From assembly GCF_024713945.1 (NCBI RefSeq), contig NW_027461514.1, positions 248,001 to 312,000 of the forward strand: a stretch of 64,000 bases of DNA, given 5' to 3'. A program made the position numbers and the translations under genes. The notes under the pieces were generated by a model. It saw only the letters and a list, made by a program, of their open reading frames with translations, made no database searches and was not told the DNA's origin. Shown here in pieces: positions 9,854 to 19,340 of this stretch (position 1 is its first letter; each line of letters starts with the position of its first letter). Origin of the DNA: Dermatophagoides farinae. Taxonomy: Eukaryota; Arthropoda; Arachnida; Sarcoptiformes; Pyroglyphidae.

Positions 9854-10309
9854 TTATTGTTTTTCAGAACGATTGCGAGGCTTTGGTTTATTATTAGTAG
9901 ACGACTCGCTGGAAAAGTGGCTATTAGACTCATCATTATCAGATTCATAGCTGTAATCGCTGTTAGTTTCATCGTTTAATTCTGCATTTCTTAATTGTTG
10001 TTGATATTGAGCGCACAACTTATTTAGTTCTGCGACGCGTTCATTATAATCTTGAACAATTTTTTGATTTCGGACGCCAACGTAATGGCAGTAAATCATC
10101 AACGCCAAGGCGATCCCCATGAGCAAAGTATACAATAAACTACCTAAATCGCTAGCCATAAATTCGAAAAAACGAGGGAATTTTTCCATTAGATAAGGTG
10201 TTTTGACTCGTATCTCATCTTCCATTTCGTAGTTTGACCCATCTAATTTGAACGACTTGACGACTCTGGCAGTCAGCACAAGCAAAAACATCATACGAGA
10301 ATTCATCAT
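9854..10309 (-). CDS. Small type I membrane protein with acidic tail (151 aa)
   Basis: The product starts with a hydrophobic signal-like segment (residues 6-20). About 30 polar residues follow, then one clear transmembrane helix at about 55-77 (LYTLLMGIALALMIYCHYV), a short heptad-like stretch at 80-110 (ERVAELNKLCAQYQQQL), and a cytosolic tail dense in Ser, Asp, Glu and Asn. Two adjacent ATGs mark the start at 10307-10309. The layout resembles small ER or vesicular adaptors, but I recognise no family. Its 3' end faces AAR2 15 bp away. Codon use and lack of interruptions support a real gene. Confidence 0.75.
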   Translation of the reverse strand: MMNSRMMFLLVLTARVVKSFKLDGSNYEMEDEIRVKTPYLMEKFPRFFEFMASDLGSLLYTLLMGIALALMIYCHYVGVRNQKIVQDYNERVAELNKLCAQYQQQLRNAELNDETNSDYSYESDNDESNSHFSSESSTNNKPKPRNRSEKQ

Positions 10310-10527
10310 ATCTTATTACTTATAATCAAAAATTTTTAGCAAGAATAATGTGAATAGTTTTTTAATGAGTAACTAAAAAAATTGGTTGCTGGTAATCTCA
10401 ACAAAAAATCTTGGAAAAAGCTTGGCAAATTATTTTTTGACAATTCTTAATATTTATTATTATTTCCAAAACGACAAAACAACAATAATTATTTGTACAT
10501 CCGTCAAAATATTGTCGCTATCCTACA

Positions 10528-10893
10528 ATGACTTCCACTGCAGCATCCAAAGTTATCACTCTTGATTGTTCCATACCGTCAAAAGATAACATCGTCGATG
10601 TAGCTGAATTGACTCAATTTTTTTACAACAAAATTAAGGTTGCAGGAAAAACTGGAAACTTTGAAAAGCGTGACTCCAGCGGAAAGATAACAAAGCTAGT
10701 TGTCGTATCTAATGAAGGCGACATTATCAAGGTAGAATCTCAAGTTCCTATGAAAAATCGTTACATTAAATACTTGACTAAAATGTACTTCAACAGTGTT
10801 TTGCTCAGAGATTACCTCCGTGTTTTGACGAACGGTAAAAACAACTACATTGTACGATACTTTAAAAAAGACCTTGGAGTTGTATCTGCTTAA
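10528..10893 (+). CDS. RPL22: 60S ribosomal protein eL22
   Basis: The 121-aa product matches eL22 along its length. It has an ITLDCSIPSKDNIVDVAEL start, an IKVAGKTGNF turn, SQVPMKNRYIKYLTKMYF, and the RDYLRVLTNGKNNYIVRYF block that contacts 25S rRNA on the solvent side of the large subunit. Length agrees with the usual 120-130 aa. The acidic C-terminal tail of animal eL22 is missing. The gene is intronless. The 200 bp upstream contain several short T- and A-rich runs but no motif I can name. Confidence 0.95.
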   Translation: MTSTAASKVITLDCSIPSKDNIVDVAELTQFFYNKIKVAGKTGNFEKRDSSGKITKLVVVSNEGDIIKVESQVPMKNRYIKYLTKMYFNSVLLRDYLRVLTNGKNNYIVRYFKKDLGVVSA

Positions 10894-11188
10894 TTCGGCA
10901 GTTAAATTCTAAAATTATAACGAAATAATTTCTGTGAAAATTACTAAATCCTTATATCATTAAAAATATACTTCCCAAGTGCATTTTTTTCGAAAATTTT
11001 TTGGTAAAATAAAATAATTTAATTGTGAATTATACCCGCACGCTATTGTAACTTGCAAGTAACATTACAGTTTGTGGGATTAATTTTTTTGGAAATTTAA
11101 ATCTAATAAATTATTTTAGATATTTCGATTTTAATAAAACTTCAGTATTAACAAAAATAGTTTAAGTTCACGCTACTCCATTGATGTC

Positions 11189-11845
11189 ATGAGTCATGAT
11201 TTGACAAATACTGATTTAGACCGTATTATCTTGGCATCCACCGAGCATGCGGTGCAAAGTCATCAGAAAAGCAGCTTTCGGTCTAAACCGCAAAAAAACG
11301 ACATGCTTCGCATAATTAAAACGTCTCAGAAAGACCAAAAAAAAGGTTACAGACAAAATTTAGGTCAAAAAAAACAACTTATGACTTCACGCTTCAAATT
11401 AAACACTTACGCCAAACGCCAATTTACCAACACCAATCTCAGCAGCAAAAGTATAGAGCATTCTAGCAGCCCAGTAAATGCAGAACAATTAATCAAACGG
11501 AAACTCTCTTTCAACGACGATGAAAAAGAACTCGTTGTTAATTTTTATGATAGCCCTATTATTAATATTAATAAATCGACAGGCGTTTTAAAACTGTCAT
11601 GCAATAATTTTAAAAACTCTAAAACTTTGTTGGCGTTGAATATGTGTTTACATCCGTTTAGCATGATCGTTCAAGCCGTTCCAAATAACCCAAGCACTTG
11701 GCTCGTTTTGGAAAACGGCGCAACGATCGGAACTTTCTTCAATGAAATGGAGATCAATGAAACAACTAAATGGACTAAAAATCGCATGCTTGCGCGAGCA
11801 TCAGTTTTAAAGCAATATCTAATGCAAAAACTTAAAGAAATTTAA
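11189..11845 (+). CDS. Basic hypothetical protein, possibly mRNA-export-adaptor-like (218 aa)
   Basis: The N-terminal 100 residues are rich in Lys, Arg, Gln and Ser (RSKPQKNDMLR, KKGYRQNLGQKKQ), suggesting nucleic-acid binding. The C-terminal 90 residues form a compact mixed domain (GVLKLSCNNFKNSKTLLALN ... TWLVLENGATIGTFFNEM). The start LTNTDLDRIILAS loosely resembles the UAP56-binding motif LDxSLDDII of ALY/UIF export adaptors, which also sits at the N-terminus before a basic stretch. That is a short motif and only a suggestion. An ATG five bases upstream in another frame ends after two codons. I do not recognise the C-terminal domain. Confidence 0.75.
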   Translation: MSHDLTNTDLDRIILASTEHAVQSHQKSSFRSKPQKNDMLRIIKTSQKDQKKGYRQNLGQKKQLMTSRFKLNTYAKRQFTNTNLSSKSIEHSSSPVNAEQLIKRKLSFNDDEKELVVNFYDSPIININKSTGVLKLSCNNFKNSKTLLALNMCLHPFSMIVQAVPNNPSTWLVLENGATIGTFFNEMEINETTKWTKNRMLARASVLKQYLMQKLKEI

Positions 11846-11958
11846 TTTATAATACTCATACTTAATGGAAGTGTCTGTTTTTAGGTTACTAACTGTTGAG
11901 AATTTTTAATTTTTAGAAACATGTTTTATAAAATAAACAATAAACTATTGCAATACGT

Positions 11959-12531
11959 TTAATTGACCCTTGGTATTTTTCCCGAGGTCGTTCTCAATCC
12001 ATTTTGGACGACCATGTCAGGCACGTTGTTCACAACAACAACAGGGCGACTTGACAAAGAAGGGGAAATTTCACCCGAGTTGTGCAACGCCATGAGATCT
12101 TGATCAGAAAGCTTGTGTGCGCGAGGTATAGCTCCACCGCCGGCTATGGTTCCTTTGATTACCGTATCTAACTCTTCATCTCCTCTGATTGCTAATTGCA
12201 AGTGACGAGGAGTGATTCTCTTTTGTTTCAAGTCTCGTGAGGCGTTGCCTGCAAGCTCAATAACTTCAGCAGTGATATATTCAAGAGTGGCAGCCATATA
12301 GACTGCAGCAGTGCTGCTAACTCGTCCGTTGGCTGGTGTAAGCAGTCTCAAAAGACGGTGAATTCTTCCTACTGGAAACTGCAATCCTGCTCGAGCAGCT
12401 CTGGTCGTTGGAACTTTTTTGGTAGCATTCGTAGCTGCTTTACCTTTTCCTCCTACTTTTCCTCCTACTTTACCACCGACTTTACCGCCTACTTTACCCA
12501 CATGGTGTACACTCTTTCCAATTCCTTCCAT
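11959..12531 (-). CDS. H2A.Z: Histone H2A.Z-type variant with extended N- and C-tails (190 aa)
   Basis: The histone fold (about 45-145) carries H2A.Z hallmarks: [52 protein letters not shown]. Canonical H2A would have NAARDNKKTRI and a different docking domain. H2A.Z marks promoters and +1 nucleosomes and is deposited by SWR1/SRCAP. Two parts are odd. The N-tail holds four tandem VGGK units (residues 14-29). The C-terminus continues ~45 residues beyond where H2A.Z usually ends, with a [12 protein letters not shown] stretch instead of a short basic tail. The frame is intact and single-exon. A core histone without introns and with no other histone gene nearby is normal for a replacement variant. 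Confidence 0.93.
   Translation of the reverse strand: MEGIGKSVHHVGKVGGKVGGKVGGKVGGKGKAATNATKKVPTTRAARAGLQFPVGRIHRLLRLLTPANGRVSSTAAVYMAATLEYITAEVIELAGNASRDLKQKRITPRHLQLAIRGDEELDTVIKGTIAGGGAIPRAHKLSDQDLMALHNSGEISPSLSSRPVVVVNNVPDMVVQNGLRTTSGKIPRVN
12445..12492 (-). repeat. Four tandem 12-bp units encoding VGGK in the H2A.Z tail
   Basis: Four back-to-back 12-bp copies lie within the H2A.Z reading frame, each coding Val-Gly-Gly-Lys. They differ at synonymous third positions (Gly codons), so they are not recent perfect slippage products and appear maintained at protein level. Each unit supplies one lysine that could be acetylated, as in the GGK/GAK-rich H2A.Z tails of some protists. Confidence 0.9.
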
Positions 12532-12636
12532 TTTCGTGGTCTAATTTTCTAGTTATCGAATTTATTTTAATAATAATAATTTTTAATTTTCTAGAAATTT
12601 TACTAATTTTTGAAATTTTTATCAAAATTTTTGTTC

Positions 12637-13356
12637 ATGTTGATAGAAAAACAAACAGCTAATAAAAAGAATATCAATCAGTCGTGTAAAAAATGCTATT
12701 ATGGAGACAAAAACTCTGCTTTGTTCTGTTTAACTTGTGAAAACCTTAATTTAGACCTTGATGTAAACAATTTGAATCCTGCGTCGATTTTTCCCACTCT
12801 TTCTTTTTTGCCCGATGTCAATTGCAATAATCTTAAGAAAGATTTTTTAACAATTGCAAAAAAATTACACCCCGATTTTTATTCAGCGCGTGAGCAGTCT
12901 TACTGTCTAGAAAAAGTCACTGAGATTTTTTCTCACGTGAATTCTCTGTACCACAAACTCATAGATGAAACTAAGAGAGCAGAGTTCGTCTTAAGTTTAT
13001 TTTACGCACAACAAGAAGAGGACGAAAATGAAAACATCACTGACATCGACTTTCTTGATCAAATTTTCGATCTAAACTGTGAAATAAAATCCGTTTCCAA
13101 CCAAAATGAACTCCACAAACTAAAGAATAAAATCTCTTCGTTAGAAAAAGACGTCAGTTCCAAGTTAAAACAAGAACTTCAGAGTTATTATCCAAACAGC
13201 TTTAAATTCAGCAATAAGTTAAGCTCTAAACATCTGCTCCGCGACGAAAGATATTATAGGGTTAAATCTTTGTGCGGGAAACTAAAATTGATTAAAAAAT
13301 TGCACTCTGAAATAGCAGAAACTTATCTTAAATTAAGCACAAGCAAGAAACTTTAG
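12637..13356 (+). CDS. HSCB: HSC20/Jac1/HscB-type J-domain co-chaperone (239 aa)
   Basis: HSC20 delivers the Fe-S scaffold ISU/IscU to mitochondrial Hsp70 for cluster transfer. The order is a Cys pair cluster (CKKCYYGD...LFCLTC, two CxxC) like the N-terminal zinc module of animal and protist HSC20, then a J-domain with KKLHPDFYSA containing the HPD signature, then a C-terminal helical IscU-binding domain. That domain contains RAEFVLSLFYAQQEEDEN, the usual RAxYLLxL motif followed by acidic residues. Length suits the family. The first ATG in frame is at 12637. No obvious mitochondrial presequence precedes the zinc module. The gene implies an organelle with Fe-S assembly, whether a full mitochondrion or a reduced one. 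Confidence 0.85.
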   Translation: MLIEKQTANKKNINQSCKKCYYGDKNSALFCLTCENLNLDLDVNNLNPASIFPTLSFLPDVNCNNLKKDFLTIAKKLHPDFYSAREQSYCLEKVTEIFSHVNSLYHKLIDETKRAEFVLSLFYAQQEEDENENITDIDFLDQIFDLNCEIKSVSNQNELHKLKNKISSLEKDVSSKLKQELQSYYPNSFKFSNKLSSKHLLRDERYYRVKSLCGKLKLIKKLHSEIAETYLKLSTSKKL

Positions 13357-13465
13357 TTTTTGCTTTGATAATCTTTTTTTATAAAAAAATTGCATTTTAC
13401 ACACAAATAAATTTGTAGATCATACTTGAATTAATTGTATTTAGAAAATATATATAATCGAAAAA

Positions 13466-15544
13466 TTAGCGTCTATCGGTTTTTCCGTTGCTCCGTTTAC
13501 CAGAAAATATGTGTTTTGGTTTCATAGTACCGATGAATCGATCGCTTTCGTGAGACTGCCATTTCTGTTGGTTTGAACCAGGTGTAACAAATCGTTTTTG
13601 GATTTTCTTAATGTGTTTTTCAGACTCAGCAAGCAGCTCAGGGTGGTTTTTGAAACCTTTAGATTTACGATCTTTGGGCAGCAAATCAAGTTTGGTTTTA
13701 ATTCCTTTGGCTCCTGTGCGTCTGGCAAGCTTGAACTTTCTAATGCGTTTTTGCAAAGACTGTGCATTGTCTGAATTAGAGATTTGAGGGACGTCAACGT
13801 TAATATCTTCTTTATTAAGTTCAGTGTCGGAGTTTGACATTAAATAGTCGTCTTCGTCAGACACATAATCAGAATCAATATCTGTTGAAATAGTTTTCAA
13901 CTTCTGCAATACATCTTCAGGTTCAATATTGAGTTCCTCCAAACGCTTTTTAAACTCACTCGTATCGATAAATTGGCGAGAATTGATAGCAGAACTCTTG
14001 GATCGTTTCATTATAGAAAGAAGTCGCTTAGCTTCAGCTTCAACGCGCATTTCGTATATAGAATTTTTCAACTCGTACCACTGCTCTGTAGGTTCGTTCA
14101 AAGACTTATTCCACAACAACTCGATTTCTTGCTCTTCTTTTTCCAAAGTCTCAAGCTTGGCACAAATATCTTCGTCAATAAAATCGTAGATGTTTTTGCC
14201 TTCAAAGAACTCAGGGAATTTATCGTTTTTCCAATCGTCATTGGCTAGCAGCCACTTCTCGTTGGCACCAATACTAAACACACCAGCTCCACCCTGCTTG
14301 TTGATATATTCAGATATGGAATCGAGCGTAAGTTTTTGTTTGGTCTCTTCTACAGGAGGTATGTAAGCAGGTCTTTGGGGATTCGGTTGTACATTTGAAA
14401 CATATGAAGATTCTGTGTTAACAACAGATTTACCTGAAAGTAACTTGTTTCTCTTACGTAACGCCACAAGCATTTCACAAGCTTTGTTTTTTGCTTCGTC
14501 CAAACCTTCTCCTGTTTTGGTCGAACATCCAACAAATTGAATAAATTCAAAATAATTAGACAAAGAGTGAATCAAATTGAGCTCTTCTTGAGAAATTTCG
14601 GAAGGCTTGCAAATATCAATCTTGTTTAATACAACAACTACTGGTTTATTTTTAAGTACAGCAGCAAGAGAAATGAGCAAGTTGACTTGCTCTTCAATTG
14701 TGTAACCACAAGTTGTAGAAATATCAATTAGAAACAAAATTGCAGCAGGTAAGTGCGCTAAACTGACAATACTTGTCATTTCAATAGTATTTCTAGCATT
14801 TAGCGGACGATCTAATATACCAGGCGTATCGATTACCTGCCATTTTTCGAGTTGGTAATCAAAATGACCTACGTAAAGAGAACGAGTGGTGAAAGCCCAG
14901 TTTGCGGTTTCTACATTAGCGTTAGAAAGTACATTCATAAAAGTACTTTTACCGACATTTGGGTGGCCGGCCAAAAGTAAAGTTTTGGAAAATACATTTA
15001 TGTTTGGAAGTCTAGACAGATGACGTCTAACTTCTTCTAGATAAGCTAACGTATCTTTGAGCTTGCGTACCAAAGTACACATACGTCCTAAAGCTGCTTT
15101 TTTTAGCATTTTACATTTAAACGGGGAGTCTGCATACTTCAGAAGTTTAACGTATTCTTTAGCTATTCGATCGATGAATTTTGTAACATTGCTCACTTGA
15201 CCAAGAGCAATTTTAAAATGATCTTTGTCATATAATACGTTTGCCAAATCGGCGTAGAAAGGATGTATCGATTCTATTTTTGGAAACTGTGTTATTATTG
15301 CTGACAGTTTATCATGGAAAGTTTGTTGTGCAAACTTGACTTTTCGCATATAAAAAGACCTTATTCGACGAATATCATACTGTGGATGGACCACCGTCGG
15401 AGTTTTCCTCTGCGTACCAGATAATACAACATCAATTAAGTCATTTGATGATAATATTGTCTGAATATTCTAAATATACATCTTCATATATTTTTTTAAA
15501 CTTACATTGAACGAATGCAATTGCGCAAAAGCATTAGTCTCCAT
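13466..15544 (-). CDS. NOG1: Nucleolar GTP-binding protein NOG1 (680 aa, 2 exons)
   Basis: NOG1 (GTPBP4) is a nucleolar GTPase needed for late nuclear 60S maturation, probing rRNA near the peptide exit tunnel. A 13-codon first exon (15544-15506) is joined over a 36-nt GTAAGT...TTAG intron (15470-15505) to exon 2, restoring the conserved leader SGTQRKTPTVVHP. Landmarks: IRRIRSFYMRKVKFAQQ, HPFYADLANVLYDKDHFKIALGQ, G1 GHPNVGKST, G3 DTPGILD, G4 NKID, and the family's very end MKPKHIFSGKRSNGKTDRR. Length (human 634) fits. The gene is convergent with HSC20 and divergent from eS12, 102 bp between starts, another ribosome gene. Confidence 0.95.
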
Positions 15545-15646
15545 TTTGAGACCCATTTGTTTGACAAAATAATATAATAAATAAGAATTTTTTAGTATGT
15601 TTATTAATTATTTTTAAACATAACAAAAAAAATTCTTATCATCAAG

Positions 15647-16087
15647 ATGTCTGAAGAAAGCATAATCAACACTGAGCAACCTGAGGCTTACATCGCACCA
15701 GAACCCGAAAAGATAATTGAGTCTATAGATAATGCTATAGAATTATTATTAAAAGACGCGATTAAAACTGGGGACATACGAATTGGCGCTAACGAAGTAA
15801 TTAAGGCTATCGAAAGCAAGCGGGCTCATTATGTTTTCTTAGCGGCTGACAACAAAGAAGAAAACATTAACAACGTAGTACGACTTCTTGCTAAGAAGAA
15901 CGAAATTGAAGTTATTGATGTACCCCAAGCTATGCAACTCGGTGAATGGTGTGGACTTTGCAAACTTGACATCAATGGACAACCGAGAAACATTAGAAGC
16001 ACTTCTTGCGCAGCCATTCTTTCAATCAAAAAGACTACTCAAGCATTGACATTCTTGAAAGAGCACATTAAATCCTTAAAAGAGTAA
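15647..16087 (+). CDS. RPS12: 40S ribosomal protein eS12
   Basis: The 146-aa product matches eS12: an acidic N-terminus (SEESIINTEQPEAYIAPE), LLKDAIKTGDIRIGANEVIKA, AHYVFLAADNKEENINNVVRL, EVIDVPQAMQLGEWCGL, and SCAAIL near the end. eS12 has an L7Ae-like fold and sits on the beak of the small subunit. Length fits the family (about 130-150). The gene is intronless. ATG is preceded by CATCAAG. It shares a 102-bp divergent spacer with NOG1, which may allow shared control of two ribosome-related genes; that is inference from layout. Confidence 0.95.
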   Translation: MSEESIINTEQPEAYIAPEPEKIIESIDNAIELLLKDAIKTGDIRIGANEVIKAIESKRAHYVFLAADNKEENINNVVRLLAKKNEIEVIDVPQAMQLGEWCGLCKLDINGQPRNIRSTSCAAILSIKKTTQALTFLKEHIKSLKE

Positions 16088-17076
16088 ATTCTTTTTTTTA
16101 GTTCTGTTTAATATTATTTTATAGTTTTTCAGATATATTCAAGTGTTTTCTCAGCTGTATGTTGTATTAAAACTTGTTAAATTATATGGATTATTTACCA
16201 GTAAGGTTAAAAAACGAAATTCTTCATATTATTAGCTTTATGTATTTTTCTAATTTCTAAACTATATTAGTTTAGTTAATAAGCTAATATGGTCCATGAA
16301 ATAGAAAATCTTTGTCCAATATTTTACCCTTCATCTTATCACTGTCCACTTCTACATCATTACCGTGTATTCTTACTTTGATAATAAAATCTTAAACTCA
16401 CAATCGTTTTTAAGCATACAAGCGACTAGTTAAAGTTTGTAGTTTTCAAAAATTTAAGCTTCGTGCTTGATCAAAAAATATCTACTAATTTGTTGCTGAT
16501 AGCATTTTGTTTTTAGCAACGATTCTTTATTTATAGTATAAATTAATAACAGTTAAAAAATAAAACACGAGATAGATTTAACTTCATTACGGCACACAAA
16601 TTTATTATTTAGTATTTTATTGTTTATGTATAATAGAACATTCATTGAGTTTTTTTCAGCTCTAATTTTACGTTATAAAATCTCTATTTAGTTTAACTGT
16701 TCCACTGAAATATATTAAAACAGCATTTAATTTTTACATAAGCCACAATAAAATTAAAGCAAACAGACAAGAAATTTTTCTCGATTTTATCCTGAATAAT
16801 CAAGCTAAAAAACAAAAACGTATACTATAACGCGCCAGAAATCTAATTCATTGCATATTTCCATCAAATATACATTGACAACAAACTTTACGATATCTAT
16901 GCGTAGTTAGAAAGTTGCGATTCTAACAAACAAAATTTAGTTTAAATCTAAATAAATAATAAATTAATAAAGAAAAATATCCATGGAGACAACTGTTATA
17001 TATAATAAACAACCATAAGTTCAAACAAGCATTTTACCTTTAGCTGTAAATATTTTGTATTTATGTAAAATAATAC
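16088..17076. other. Gene-poor 989-bp spacer
   Basis: Very AT-rich, with no long frame on either strand. The only coding-like part is on the minus strand at about 16284-16380, where a balanced-composition frame reads RIHGNDVEVDSDKMKGKIL and ends TAG at 16284-16286. No start or standard GTAAGT intron connects it to an upstream exon. A 25-codon frame on the plus strand (from 16187, MDYLPVRLKNEIL) is also isolated. No tRNA cloverleaf, snRNA consensus or long inverted repeat was recognised. Confidence 0.6.
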
Positions 17077-17500
17077 ATGTCAGAAGAATACACAGAAAAT
17101 CCGTAAGTGTCATAATTACCAACTTGTAGAAGCTCTCAAACAAACGTTAGCAATGAAACCCTAACAGCTGTTATAGATACAGACGTGAATTTATTCATGA
17201 AATGGATGAGTGAACAATGGCTTTTTCAAGCTACAAAAAAGATTTTTTGGGTTGAAGAATTAAGATTAGTAGGAATAATGAATGATATTTTTGCAACAAT
17301 TCCAGACTCGCTACTAGATTTAAAAATTGGAGATTTAATATCGTGGGCGGAAAATGGAGAAGTTCCTAATGAATGTAAGTTGAGTTAAAAAATTAGTTTT
17401 AGCATATTTAAAAATCTATAAAACTTTGCTTTGGTGTCGACAGCTGTTTCCAATTTCTAATGAGCAAAGTAAACGACACGAACTGCTACAATTCGAGTAA
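17077..17500 (+). CDS. Hypothetical protein, three exons (122 aa)
   Basis: This short gene appears only after splicing. Exons are 17077-17102, 17130-17374 and 17403-17500; introns are 27 nt (phase 2) and 28 nt (phase 1), both GTAAGT...TAG. The joined frame is open from ATG to TAA with lengths adding to exactly 123 codons. The product is soluble and helical. The middle reads FMKWMSEQWLFQATKKIFWV and LDLKIGDLISWAENGEVPNE, the end CRQLFPISNEQSKRHELLQF. It is Trp-rich for its size. I recognise no family. Two consistent introns and a single resulting frame make chance unlikely. Confidence 0.78.
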
Positions 17501-17622
17501 GAAATTGATTCTAATATAACCAAATGCTATTAAATTTTATTATTAAATATGTAATTTTCTTAATATTTGATAAATACTTTTGTTTTGATTGAAAAACCTT
17601 GAATTCACTGCCATGATCTAGA

Positions 17623-19002
17623 ATGAAAGTAGTACGTATCAGAAGTAAAAAAGGTTTAAACCGATTGTCAATTGACGAAAATATTATTGTGTCAGAATTT
17701 GTCAATGTAATTTGCGAAAAACTTGAGCTTAATAGCGTCGAAGATGTCAAAGTTAGATCTGGCAGCGTAATAATTTCTGACTTAGACCCGAAATCTCCAT
17801 TATCCCTTCATATCAAAATCAACGATGGTGATGTATTCGATGTTGATTTTATTGAGTCTGAAACCAAGGAAAAATCAGAAAATGAAAACGACATAGAAAA
17901 CGAAAATATGGTTGAAAAAAACGATATGAACCCGAATGAAGGGCAAAGTAAAACACATAAGTATGATACGTTTGAAAAATACTTATTTAATGTCAAATAC
18001 AAAATAGATAATTTACCATTATCGCAAAAAAAAGTAACAGAAAAACTCAAGACTGGCCATCAAATAAAACTGCCACCTCCTATTACGCTAACAACTCAAT
18101 CGTACAGAATGATTGACCATATTGAAATATTAAATACGCAAATACTTAACGAAACTGTAGCTGATTGGTTAATTGATCCCAAAGCTGAAAAAATGATAGC
18201 GTTTCTTATTGGGTATTACGCATCTGACGCAAATTTCGGCGACAAGCACAATAAAGGTATCAAAGCTATTGTAGAAAATATTGTAGTTCCCTCGCAAACA
18301 TATGATCCAGAAACTCAACAAATAACTGTAATGGATAGTAATAATTCACTGTTAGAAAAACTTTTGGATAAATTTAACTTGGACATAGTTGGTCTACTGT
18401 TTGCTCATCACGGCGATTCATATATACCCAGTGCGAACTTCAAAGGACTAACAGATTTACAGTTACATTTCTTAAAAAAAAACATGCATTATACTGGTTA
18501 CGCTATTAATTCGAACGTCATTCTCACTGCGAGAACCGAAGAAGACCAAACTGTCTACGATGCATTTACGATCTCTGATTTAGGTTTGTATTTAGTTTCT
18601 AACGACTTGATAAAATATAATAATAAATTAGATAGTTTAGTGCCCACCAAGCCACAGAAAGGTGAGTATTTTCCGCAAATAATCGAAAATGGCAAAGAGG
18701 TGGAAACAATAACGCCCGAATGGTTTTTAATTAGAGTTGTAGAATCAGCTTCTGCCAAACCGAAACTTAAGTTTAGCTATCTTCAATCTCGGGCAAAAAA
18801 CCAAACTTTAAACCATTTAGATCAAGTTTTGAAGCAGGTCAAAAAAGATGGTCCAAAGTACTTGCTAGACTTCCACTTAATTTTTTACCTAGCAAAAATA
18901 ATAGGGCTCGATAGCATCGAACCAATCATTGAATATTATAAAGATCCTGATTCAGAAATAGATCAAAGTTATCTGGAGTTTTTATATTCATTAACCAGTT
19001 GA
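17623..19002 (+). CDS. NPL4: NPL4 homologue, Cdc48/p97-Ufd1 cofactor (459 aa)
   Basis: NPL4 with UFD1 recruits K48-polyubiquitinated substrates to Cdc48/p97 for ER-associated and nuclear degradation. Order: UBX-like N-terminus (1-80: KVVRIRSKKGLNRLSIDEN), an acidic linker, then a catalytically dead MPN core opening with the family phrase LPPPITLTTQSYRMIDHIEI, FLIGYYASDA, and IVVPSQTYDPETQQI. The C-terminal domain includes TPEWFLIRVVESASAKPK and DFHLIFYLAK. Length is shorter than human (608). The region where yeast and human have zinc-binding cysteines (about 110-165) contains no cysteine, so the zinc finger appears lost, and no C-terminal NZF is present. Intronless. Confidence 0.87.
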   Translation: MKVVRIRSKKGLNRLSIDENIIVSEFVNVICEKLELNSVEDVKVRSGSVIISDLDPKSPLSLHIKINDGDVFDVDFIESETKEKSENENDIENENMVEKNDMNPNEGQSKTHKYDTFEKYLFNVKYKIDNLPLSQKKVTEKLKTGHQIKLPPPITLTTQSYRMIDHIEILNTQILNETVADWLIDPKAEKMIAFLIGYYASDANFGDKHNKGIKAIVENIVVPSQTYDPETQQITVMDSNNSLLEKLLDKFNLDIVGLLFAHHGDSYIPSANFKGLTDLQLHFLKKNMHYTGYAINSNVILTARTEEDQTVYDAFTISDLGLYLVSNDLIKYNNKLDSLVPTKPQKGEYFPQIIENGKEVETITPEWFLIRVVESASAKPKLKFSYLQSRAKNQTLNHLDQVLKQVKKDGPKYLLDFHLIFYLAKIIGLDSIEPIIEYYKDPDSEIDQSYLEFLYSLTS

Positions 19003-19014
19003 GTTTTTTTCTAT

Positions 19015-19213
19015 TCATTTTTTGTTAAAAGACTGCATTAAAACATCTAGGTTTTCCAAATTTGTTGTCTGCAAAAAGTTAACAATCGAGAGTTGTAATT
19101 CCGTTGCAAATTTTCTAAAAACATATTCTAGTTCAAGAGACTTACTCAGTGCTTTTAACATCGCTTTTATTTGTATACACTTCGCTGATTAATTCGATAA
19201 ATCTATCTGTCAT
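19015..19213 (-). CDS. Small hypothetical protein, two exons (55 aa)
   Basis: Exon 1 runs 19213-19146 and exon 2 19114-19015, separated by a 31-nt GTAAGT...TTAG intron (19115-19145, phase 2). The joined frame is open from ATG to TGA, beginning MTDRFIELISEVYTNKSDV. The protein is acidic-helical with leucine periodicity (ELQLSIVNFLQTTNLENLDV), like small subunits of helical-bundle complexes. No family was recognised. It is tail-to-tail with NPL4 (12 bp between stops) and divergent from RPP30 by about 100 bp. In-frame codons upstream of the ATG remain open to an AG, so a further 5' exon is possible. Confidence 0.62.
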
Positions 19214-19340
19214 CGCTTGCAAACTAAAATAATAAACAAAATTAATATAAAAAGAAATTCCCTTATTTTGCAAAACCAAAACAATAATAAATATTGAGGT
19301 TAATTCTTACATGTCGTAAGTCTGTTTTCAAACTATTAGA

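Noticed and set aside
14435-14458. 24-nt GTAAGA...TCAG segment in NOG1 (minus)
   Set aside because: It lies in a frame that reads well without splicing (RKRNKLLSGK), the donor is not GTAAGT, and removal is not needed to restore homology.
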